Shown here in pieces: positions 1-5,288 of a stretch of 5,288 nt of DNA. The notes under the pieces are model-generated. The model searched no databases. It worked only from the letters and a program-made list of their open reading frames with translations, and was not told the DNA's origin. Location of the stretch: contig JAYRHW010000142.1 in NCBI GenBank assembly GCA_041907145.1, positions 1-5,288 of the forward strand, written 5' to 3'. Origin of the DNA: JAFLCA01 sp041907145 (lineage in GTDB: Bacteria > Bdellovibrionota_C > UBA2361 > JAFLCA01). A program made the translations under genes and the position numbers. Within the stretch, counting starts at the first letter, position 1; each line of letters opens with the position of its first letter.

Positions 1-772
1 CGGGAGACTTGGGAAAGCCGAGACTCTCCAATCTTGCAATAGTCTCGATATGCGTGTCGGGCACGGCGAATCCATCACAGGCGCCCAAACCATACGCAAA
101 AAACGACAGCTTACGCTTTGCCGTAATCTTACTATCGAGCTGTCTCAAAGTTCCTGACGCGGCATTTCGGGGATTAGCAAATGTTTCCTCTCCGGCTGCC
201 ACACGCTCTGTATTGTAGCGTTCGAAATCCGCCTTCAAGAATAACACCTCACCGCGAACTTCAAGCAGAACCGGCGCAGCAGCGCCGCGCAATCGAAGAG
301 GCACCGCTCTAATTGTCTTCACATTCTGTGAGACATCCTCGCCTTCGTAGCCGTCTCCGCGAGTCAGCGCCTGGGCAAAGACCCCCTCTCTATAGGTCAA
401 GCTAATAGCGACACCATCGAACTTATGCTCAACAGTGTACTCGACGAGCATTCTATCTTCGTAGTCCAGGAATCGTCGAACCTGCTCATCGAACTCCACA
501 ATCTCCGTCTCATCCATGGCGTTATTCAGCGAAAGCATGGGGATTGAATGCTTTGCGGTTGAAAAGCCAGAGAGCGGCACATCGCCTACACGTTGCGTCG
601 GCGAATCGTCGCGAATTAGCTGGGGGCTGGTTCGTTCCAAAGCCTCCAGCTCGCGAAACCGTCGGTCATATTCAGCATCGCTAAGGGTCGGCTGCGCCAA
701 CACATGGTAGCGGTACGAAGCCTCATTCAGCTCCCCCACCAGTTTGTCTATTTTTGCCTTCACATCAGACAT
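1..772 (-). CDS. ligA: NAD+-dependent DNA ligase LigA, N-terminal part (3' end beyond left edge)
   Basis: LigA seals nicks in duplex DNA during replication and repair, using NAD+ to adenylate an active-site lysine. I read 257 codons from ATG 772-770 with no stop before the window edge; full-length LigA is about 670 residues, so the end of the adenylation domain and the OB, zinc, HhH and BRCT parts lie outside. Domain Ia carries Y22, H23, D32, Y35 and D36, the NMN-binding set at the same numbers as in E. coli. HSIPMLSL follows at 75-82. The nucleotidyltransferase motif is E115-H-K117-F-D119-G120, with K117 the adenylated lysine. TRGDG (137-141), EVRGEV (171-176) and NPRNAASGTLRQLD (200-213) match E. 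coli R136, E173 and R200 with an offset of two. GGAAG at 779-783 lies 6 bases upstream. The start overlaps the stop of the preceding glycosyltransferase gene by 8 bases, so translation is probably coupled. All checkable catalytic residues are intact. Confidence 0.97.
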   Translation of the reverse strand, partial: MSDVKAKIDKLVGELNEASYRYHVLAQPTLSDAEYDRRFRELEALERTSPQLIRDDSPTQRVGDVPLSGFSTAKHSIPMLSLNNAMDETEIVEFDEQVRRFLDYEDRMLVEYTVEHKFDGVAISLTYREGVFAQALTRGDGYEGEDVSQNVKTIRAVPLRLRGAAAPVLLEVRGEVLFLKADFERYNTERVAAGEETFANPRNAASGTLRQLDSKITAKRKLSFFAYGLGACDGFAVPDTHIETIARLESLGFPKSP

Positions 773-2024
773 TGGGCACTTCCGGTCGGGTTTCGGCTCC
801 GGTCACCTCCCGGGGACGGGAAAGTATGCCCTGAACCACGGCATCAAAGCGCGAAAGCACGCTAGCCCAATTATACTCCTGCCTAACATATTCGAAACCG
901 GCGCGCCCCAGCTCTAGGCCCAAAGCAGGAGAGTCATGAAGTGCTCGTACGACACCAATAAAGTCGGATACATTCCCGAAGAACAATCCCCCGCCCGATT
1001 CAACCACATGGTGCTTGGTGACAGGGCAGCCGGCATGAATGACCACCGGGCGTTTCAGCAGCCACGCCTCCATTAACACGATAGAGAAGCTCTCATTGGT
1101 GGAAGGCTGTGTGAGCGCCAGGCAGTATTTCAGCAATCGACGCTTTTCAATTTCGGTTACATGGTGCAAATCAAGAATATCCGCCCGATGTGCCGCATGT
1201 GGGCGCATCAAATCCTCAAACGATCCGCCGCCAGCGATTACGAGCTTTAGGTTTGCCAACTCCGGGCAGGACTCCTTCAGGCTGATAAAATAGTCGATGA
1301 GTACCTGAGCATTCTTCCCTGTCTCCTTACGTCCCAAATACAGCAGGTACGGGAACTCCTGCTCAAAATATGGAGAGAGCGCTTCAAGTTCAGCCTGATT
1401 GTGCGGGTAAAATCCCATTCCCACTGATCCACCAGGGATTGCGCCGTAAAGCCGGCAGGCGAGATCTCGCTCGGGTTCGGCATTAAATACAGCGCCCCGC
1501 ACCTGGCGAAACATGCTGTAAATGACATCAACGTAAGCATTTTGCTCGTCGTGCAGACAGGGAATCAGAATTGATTTCTCCGGGCAAACCAGAGAGCCCC
1601 AAAATGTCGTGCCGAACAAATACGGTGCAAAAAAAATAGCATCAAACTTTGCCGCCTGCGCCCGGATATGCGCATACAGAGAACGGGAACTGACCGAGTG
1701 CTCCATCCAGTCCAACTGTTCCTCAACGGTAAGGGGAATACCGTCATTCAAGCGAATCTGATGTCGCACCCAGATATCAAGGTCGCGATTGTCGACGAGA
1801 AATCTGGTAACGGGGATCCCGAATTCGATGGCCGCCCCAGCTGGAAATTCATTTGCCCAAGTTCGGTTGTCCCGGGCGCAAGTGGTAAAAACCTCAATAT
1901 GATCACCACGCTCAGCCAAATGGGCGGCTAGATTCCCAGCCAAGGTCTCGGCGCCGCCGACGATTCCTTCGCCAAAACGCGGCAAGACAAATGCATAAGA
2001 AGCGGCAGCTCGCACCGGACTCAT
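765..2024 (-). CDS. Glycosyltransferase, GT4-like GT-B fold, with EX7E motif
   Basis: This is a probable retaining glycosyltransferase that transfers a sugar from a nucleotide-sugar donor to a growing surface glycan at the cytoplasmic side of the membrane. From ATG 2024 it has 419 residues, normal for the family. The N-terminal domain opens with a hydrophobic strand and a G-G-A-E turn (about 23-26), the usual acceptor-side loop. The C-terminal Rossmann domain starts near 225 with PYLLYLGRKETGKN, followed by LKLVIAGGG (259-267). The EX7E motif is NESFSIVLMEAW, with E311 and E319. There is no signal peptide or clear membrane helix. The ATG overlaps the TGA of the upstream gene (ATGA). A TTG at 2030, two codons earlier, is a rival start because GAGGAG at 2036-2041 is 5 bases from TTG but 11 from ATG. 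The last 8 bases overlap ligA. Family assignment is firm; donor, acceptor and linkage cannot be told. Confidence 0.92.
   Translation of the reverse strand: MSPVRAAASYAFVLPRFGEGIVGGAETLAGNLAAHLAERGDHIEVFTTCARDNRTWANEFPAGAAIEFGIPVTRFLVDNRDLDIWVRHQIRLNDGIPLTVEEQLDWMEHSVSSRSLYAHIRAQAAKFDAIFFAPYLFGTTFWGSLVCPEKSILIPCLHDEQNAYVDVIYSMFRQVRGAVFNAEPERDLACRLYGAIPGGSVGMGFYPHNQAELEALSPYFEQEFPYLLYLGRKETGKNAQVLIDYFISLKESCPELANLKLVIAGGGSFEDLMRPHAAHRADILDLHHVTEIEKRRLLKYCLALTQPSTNESFSIVLMEAWLLKRPVVIHAGCPVTKHHVVESGGGLFFGNVSDFIGVVRALHDSPALGLELGRAGFEYVRQEYNWASVLSRFDAVVQGILSRPREVTGAETRPEVPNV
779..783 (-). promoter_or_regulatory. Ribosome binding site GGAAG for ligA
   Basis: The minus strand reads GGAAG, 6 bases before ATG 772, inside the last codons of the glycosyltransferase gene. 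It is a partial Shine-Dalgarno match; with the 8-base overlap it suggests that ligA is translated by re-initiation or coupling. Confidence 0.45.
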
Positions 2025-3310
2025 AGCCAACCAAACTCCTCAAAACACGGCCGCATAAGACGATCCCAAGCATCGTCATCAGCAGCTAAACTCTTGGCCT
2101 CTGCAAGCAGCGCCATCTTGGCCTCTCTCTCAAAGCGGCGCCAATGAGCATCGAACTCCTTGATTCGCCCTGCCTCAGCGGTAAAAATTCGATTCAGCTC
2201 GGCCGCCACGACTTCAGTCCTTCGAATATCCCAGGCAAACTGATGCACCTGGGAAAGGGCTCCGGGAGCGAGTCCTGTCCTAAGCGCCTTGAGCACTTCG
2301 GATATTTGAAAGACCTCCTGAGACCCAGCTTCAATTTTGAACACGATATTCTCGGGAAGGTATTCTGTGGGTCCGAAACGCGAAACGAGACAAGGCAGTC
2401 CAGCCATAAGACTAATACCGAGATAAGGCTCGGGCTGCCCGTAAACTGAAAAATGCGTATGTACGGCACAGTCCGCGCTTGAGAGAAGATCTCTCCAACG
2501 CTGCGGCGAACGTCCCTCGACAAGGGACACCCCAGGGAAGGAAAACTCATTGAGCAGAGACTGAGCTGCCGGGAATTCAGAACGATCCAAAAGCCAAATC
2601 AGCTTGTGCCCCTCACCGAGCTCGTGCAGCGCTTGCAACAGCTTATGCGCGCGGTGCTCGATTCTTGGTGTTCCGACGAACGCAATCTCGAAAGTACCGC
2701 TGGCTCGATGCTCTGTCACACGGCCCGCTACCGGCAGTGGAAGGTAATAGCCGAGGGGAGATTCCTTGACTGATTGAGAGAGTCGCAGAGTAATGTTACG
2801 GCGATATTCATTCAGGGCCACAGGATTCGAAAAAATCGGCACGGTAGCCCAGGCAGCTTCACGAAACCCGAGGGGGCCCTGCTGCTCGAACTCATCTCCC
2901 CGCTCCGGCCAATCCAAATTTATGCCACCAAATTTCTGCACGATAGTTCGCCAGGGACTGTTAAGAATCGGCTCCGGCCCGAAATTTGAGAAGACCAAAT
3001 CATGGAACCAGACCGTACCCGGCATCAGACCAACATGCACGCGGAGGAAGTTGGAAGTTTTCGCGTCTTCAAGCTGATAGAAAATGATATCGTAGGGGTG
3101 CTCGCGATGTCGGCGAAACGCGCTTAGGTAGTTAAACGTCGGAAAATCTCGGTACGACTCGAATCCCTGATGGAACAATTCAATTTCGTACTGGTCTCTG
3201 AGCAGAGGCAAAAGCTGATCGCTGGCATAGGCGGATACTGATGCACTGTTTCGATCGATACAGTGTAGCGGAGAAAACCAGGCTACTCGCGGCTTCGGTT
3301 CGCTTCGCAT
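2021..3310 (-). CDS. Divergent GT-B glycosyltransferase without a canonical EX7E motif
   Basis: This is probably a glycosyltransferase of the same polysaccharide pathway. From ATG 3310 it has 429 residues. The N-terminal domain begins RVAWFSPL (8-15), followed by a helix ending in QLLPLLRD. YDIIFYQL (73-80) and GTVWFHDLVF (98-107) resemble the Y-Q-L and L-H-D segments of one GT4 subgroup. The C-terminal domain starts around 207 with FEIAFVGTPRI; LLSSADCAVH (275-284) and AGLPCLVSRFG (303-313) fit the sugar-nucleotide-binding half. Where EX7E is expected the protein reads GQPEPYLGISLMAGLP (291-306): Q292 and I299 sit near the expected glutamates and E294 is not correctly spaced. A charged, helix-prone tail (about 383-429) follows the fold. 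AGGG at 3316-3319 is 5 bases upstream of the ATG; GTG 3316 is a weaker rival start adding two residues. The gene starts 7 bases after its upstream neighbour and overlaps its downstream neighbour by 4. Fold is likely; activity is less certain. Confidence 0.82.
   Translation of the reverse strand: MRSEPKPRVAWFSPLHCIDRNSASVSAYASDQLLPLLRDQYEIELFHQGFESYRDFPTFNYLSAFRRHREHPYDIIFYQLEDAKTSNFLRVHVGLMPGTVWFHDLVFSNFGPEPILNSPWRTIVQKFGGINLDWPERGDEFEQQGPLGFREAAWATVPIFSNPVALNEYRRNITLRLSQSVKESPLGYYLPLPVAGRVTEHRASGTFEIAFVGTPRIEHRAHKLLQALHELGEGHKLIWLLDRSEFPAAQSLLNEFSFPGVSLVEGRSPQRWRDLLSSADCAVHTHFSVYGQPEPYLGISLMAGLPCLVSRFGPTEYLPENIVFKIEAGSQEVFQISEVLKALRTGLAPGALSQVHQFAWDIRRTEVVAAELNRIFTAEAGRIKEFDAHWRRFEREAKMALLAEAKSLAADDDAWDRLMRPCFEEFGWL
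2036..2041 (-). promoter_or_regulatory. Ribosome binding site GAGGAG for the 765-2024 glycosyltransferase
   Basis: The minus strand reads GAGGAG, the strongest Shine-Dalgarno match in the window, inside the last codons of the upstream gene. It lies 5 bases before TTG 2030 and 11 bases before ATG 2024. Its spacing favours TTG, while codon preference and the ATGA overlap favour ATG, so it decides between the two starts without settling the matter. Confidence 0.6.
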
Positions 3311-3315
3311 AGTCA

Positions 3316-3319
3316 CCCT
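3316..3319 (-). promoter_or_regulatory. Ribosome binding site AGGG for the 2021-3310 glycosyltransferase
   Basis: The minus strand reads AGGG followed by TGACT and then ATG 3310. The site shares bases with the TAG stop of the upstream gene, so a terminating ribosome sits directly on it. It also covers the first base of the rival GTG 3316 start, which argues for ATG 3310. Confidence 0.5.
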
Positions 3320-4385
3320 ATCCGAGCGGTGAAAGAAGGGAGGAGATTATCGTGTCCCAGCTTCCAGACCCTACCCCGGCTGCGTCGATCGAGGCCCTTG
3401 CTCGCTGTCCCATTTCTCTGGCTGCCTCGCGGTTATCGAGAAGCCGATTGACCCCATGCCCAAATGCATCGATGGTCGGATCGACAACAATTCCATTGTG
3501 CCCATCCTGAACGAATTCCAACGTACCGCCGCTATCGTGCGCGGTAATGACCGGCTTCCCCGAAGCCATGGCTTCCAGTGTAACGTAGCCGTAGTCCTCA
3601 TTATGCGGCGCGTAGTAAACAGCAAAGGCCTTGGCGTACAGATCTAAAAGTTGATCGTCTTCGACACGCCCCAGAAATTCCACGCGCTTAGTCAGATGAT
3701 GCTTGGCAACTTCGTTTTTAAAATAGTCGAGCACCCCAGGTTCATCCTCGGTGCCGACAATCTTCAGCTTCATGAACGGGTGCACTATTGGCATCGCCTT
3801 TAGCATGAGATCGACACGCTTGATCCCACACAGCCTGCCCACCGAGAGAATATAATCCTGCGCGTCATCACAGCGATAGCGCTGCCCGAGTGGAAGCGGC
3901 GGGTAGAGCGCCTTGCCTTGAATGCCGTTGTAGCGAGCCAACCGATCAACGACATTTTTGGAAATGCCCGAAATAAACGAGCATTCGGCGATAGCCTTCG
4001 TGTCTGCCTCAGTGAGCATGCGCCGCAATGCTTCATCGCGCGGATCATCAGAAAAATCGGAATAAGGCCCCGCATGCAGCTCATACATGGGGCGATGCTG
4101 ATGCACTAACCACAGGCTCTTCTTGGGATGCCGTGCGAAGTAGCTGGGGAACTTAGTCGGAATGACGAGATCTACCTTCTTGCCGCCAAAAGTCGAAAGA
4201 TCCAGCGAACGCCACAGCGCCGCCTGATTAGGCAGGCTCTCCTTCGGCGGGCACTTGAATGGAAGCTCTAAGGTATCAACGTCATGACCGCGGGCCCTGA
4301 GCTCTCGGGATAACGTCGACACCAGGACGTCCTGCCCGCCGCGGGTAAAGGGAACTTTAACACCGAGAATTAAAATTGCCGCCAC
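3318..4385 (-). CDS. Glycosyltransferase, GT4 family
   Basis: This is a retaining GT-B glycosyltransferase, 355 residues, expected to add one sugar or a short run of sugars to a surface polysaccharide in the cytoplasm. The N-terminal domain opens ILILGVKVPFTRGGQDVLV (4-22), whose GGQ turn is the family's glycine-rich acceptor loop. LWLVHQHRPMYEL (91-103) and SFISGISKNV (136-145) follow, then YPPL at the domain hinge. The C-terminal domain begins YILSVGRLCGIKRVD (178-192); R184 and K189 are the expected donor-phosphate contacts. EX7E is complete at E263 and E271 (HNEDYGYVTLEAMASGKP). The start is GTG 4385: an in-frame TAG (the stop of the upstream gene) lies only four codons before it, no ATG lies between, and AGGG at 4392-4395 is 6 bases away. 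Genes of this type are often labelled mannosyl- or inositol-phosphate transferases by similarity, but nothing here shows the sugar. Confidence 0.93.
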   Translation of the reverse strand: MAAILILGVKVPFTRGGQDVLVSTLSRELRARGHDVDTLELPFKCPPKESLPNQAALWRSLDLSTFGGKKVDLVIPTKFPSYFARHPKKSLWLVHQHRPMYELHAGPYSDFSDDPRDEALRRMLTEADTKAIAECSFISGISKNVVDRLARYNGIQGKALYPPLPLGQRYRCDDAQDYILSVGRLCGIKRVDLMLKAMPIVHPFMKLKIVGTEDEPGVLDYFKNEVAKHHLTKRVEFLGRVEDDQLLDLYAKAFAVYYAPHNEDYGYVTLEAMASGKPVITAHDSGGTLEFVQDGHNGIVVDPTIDAFGHGVNRLLDNREAAREMGQRARASIDAAGVGSGSWDTIISSLLSPLG

Positions 4386-4391
4386 TGTTAA

Positions 4392-4395
4392 CCCT
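4392..4395 (-). promoter_or_regulatory. Ribosome binding site AGGG for the 3318-4385 glycosyltransferase
   Basis: The minus strand reads AGGG, then a 6-base spacer TTAACA, then GTG 4385. It lies in the 12-base gap after the methyltransferase stop and supports the non-ATG start, the only start codon available after the in-frame TAG. Confidence 0.5.
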
Positions 4396-4397
4396 GC

Positions 4398-5288
4398 CTA
4401 CTGCGCCTCAGCCACGATGCAGTAATCCTGCGCCCCGTAGAGCCAACTATTGAGCTGTCGAATATTGCGGTTCAATTCGCCGAATGCACCGGCCCAGCGT
4501 GGAGGAAGGCTCTCGTCAATAGCAATTTCCTGAAGCTGCGACTCGCGAGCCACCGGAGAAAGCGTCCGGATTTCGATGACCTTAAGGCCAGCGCACTGAG
4601 CGCAGTATTCAAGAGTATCCGGATGCAGAGGCCAAACATGCGTGGGGTCGCGAAAGTAGTTTGACGAAAGAGCCAGGAGCGACCGAGGATTAATAGTCTC
4701 AAAAATTACCCTGCCCCCCTTTTCGACCTTCTTCGAGCACAGCTGGAACAATTCCTCCAGGGTCGCCCGGGGCAAGTGCTCTACGACTTGCACTGCGATG
4801 ACGCCGCCCAGCGAGCGATCCGGCAGCGAACGCAAATGAGCGATACCGTCCCCATGCCGCGCATCACAGCCAGAAGCCTTGGCGGCTGCCACCATAGCCT
4901 CGTCGAGATCGACGCTATAGGACGGGATCTGGGCCGCCTTGAGTAACTGCTGCAGCTCTCCCCTGCCGCCGCCAATTTCCAAGATTGGCAATTTAGCTCC
5001 GGCGAAATACTTCGGATAAAGCGCTACCCGCTTGCCGATTTCAGCTTCGCTGCCGCGAAATCTGTTTTCCAAAAGCAAATACGAGTAATTCCCCGTGGCA
5101 GCGCCCTGCGCTTCCGAAGCTCGCGCAGCAGGCTGGGGCGCGGGGAGCTTAGAGACAATTCCCTCGAGTCCACGCACCACATTCTCAAGCACACGAAGCT
5201 GCTCCTCATGGCGATCCACGGTGCCCCCAGCCTGAATTTGTCCGAGTGCATGTTGCAGCGATTCATGTATCCGGCGTTCAAGTGCCAG
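4398..5288 (-). CDS. SAM-dependent methyltransferase of polysaccharide loci, 5' end beyond right edge
   Basis: This is a class I methyltransferase that probably methylates a sugar or the end of a surface glycan using SAM. The frame is open from the right edge, giving 296 visible codons; GTG 5219 lies inside it and has no strong Shine-Dalgarno site, so the true start is likely outside. Numbered from that GTG, an amphipathic, probably coiled-coil helix runs from before residue 1 to about 24, then a Pro/Ala-rich linker (26-42). Next are YSYLLLENRFRGSE (45-58), SAM motif I ILEIGGGRGE (79-88), DLDEAMV (104-110, acidic residues for the ribose), GDGIAHLRSLP (123-133), VVEHLP (145-150) and GGRVIFETINP (168-178). 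NYFRDPTHVWPLHPDTLEY (187-205) and the end LNSWLYGAQDYCIVAEA are typical of methyltransferases in O-antigen and capsule loci, including the domain of the E. coli O9a terminator WbdD. No kinase domain is visible. The substrate is inferred from context only. Confidence 0.88.
   Translation of the reverse strand: MALERRIHESLQHALGQIQAGGTVDRHEEQLRVLENVVRGLEGIVSKLPAPQPAARASEAQGAATGNYSYLLLENRFRGSEAEIGKRVALYPKYFAGAKLPILEIGGGRGELQQLLKAAQIPSYSVDLDEAMVAAAKASGCDARHGDGIAHLRSLPDRSLGGVIAVQVVEHLPRATLEELFQLCSKKVEKGGRVIFETINPRSLLALSSNYFRDPTHVWPLHPDTLEYCAQCAGLKVIEIRTLSPVARESQLQEIAIDESLPPRWAGAFGELNRNIRQLNSWLYGAQDYCIVAEAQ

Noticed and set aside
9..710. Two plus-strand open frames of 64-69 codons over the ligA region.
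   Set aside because: The opposite strand encodes LigA with every checkable active-site residue, so these are shadows.
1814..1826. Adjacent GGATCC and GAATTC sites that resemble a cloning linker.
   Set aside because: The glycosyltransferase frame runs through them without a break (A-I-E-F-G-I-P-V-T), so this is a chance match and not vector sequence.
1039..1931. Open frames of 84-87 codons on the plus strand opposite the first glycosyltransferase.
   Set aside because: They lie antisense to a gene with clear family motifs, show no recognisable domain and look like by-products of its codon use.
2144..3077. Plus-strand open frames of about 70-100 codons, and a 118-codon minus-strand frame at 2194-2550, within the middle glycosyltransferase.
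   Set aside because: They lack domain-like sequence and overlap entirely with the glycosyltransferase, whose own frame gives a coherent fold.
4386..4397. The 12-base gap as a possible promoter or terminator.
   Set aside because: It is too short for either and is filled by the ribosome binding site of the next gene.
5024..5281. An 85-codon minus-strand frame at the right edge as a possible separate small gene.
   Set aside because: It overlaps the methyltransferase frame, which continues open to the edge with helix-like sequence, and it has no motif of its own.

Overview
All five recognisable genes lie on the minus strand, so transcription runs from the right edge (5288) to the left edge (1). 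In order they are: a SAM-dependent methyltransferase whose 5' end lies outside the window (4398-5288), three different GT-B-fold glycosyltransferases (3318-4385, 2021-3310, 765-2024), and the first 257 codons of NAD+-dependent DNA ligase ligA (1-772, continuing past the left edge). The genes are packed as one transcription unit. The gaps are 12 and 7 bases, then come overlaps of 4 and 8 bases. No intergenic stretch can hold a promoter or terminator, and no RNA gene, mobile element, repeat or CRISPR array is visible.

The methyltransferase plus three-glycosyltransferase module looks like the end of a cell-surface polysaccharide locus (O-antigen, capsule or exopolysaccharide). Glycosyltransferases of this type add sugars from nucleotide-sugar donors at the cytoplasmic face of the inner membrane. 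The methyltransferase belongs by its motifs to the group found in such loci, where some members cap the finished chain. No sugar donor, acceptor or linkage can be read from the sequence.

The genome is bacterial: NAD+-dependent LigA, Shine-Dalgarno-like sites, overlapping genes and GTG starts all say so. Base composition is moderately GC-rich and similar across the five genes. A Gram-negative host (a proteobacterium, or a delta-proteobacterium- or acidobacterium-like lineage) is the best guess from the gene content, but the sequence does not fix a taxon.

The most unusual points are: the housekeeping ligA reading frame starts inside the last codons of a glycosyltransferase gene; the middle glycosyltransferase has lost the usual EX7E motif; and the methyltransferase frame runs open to the window edge through a likely coiled-coil segment, so the GTG at 5219 is probably not its true start. 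I found no convincing evidence of a wholly new system.
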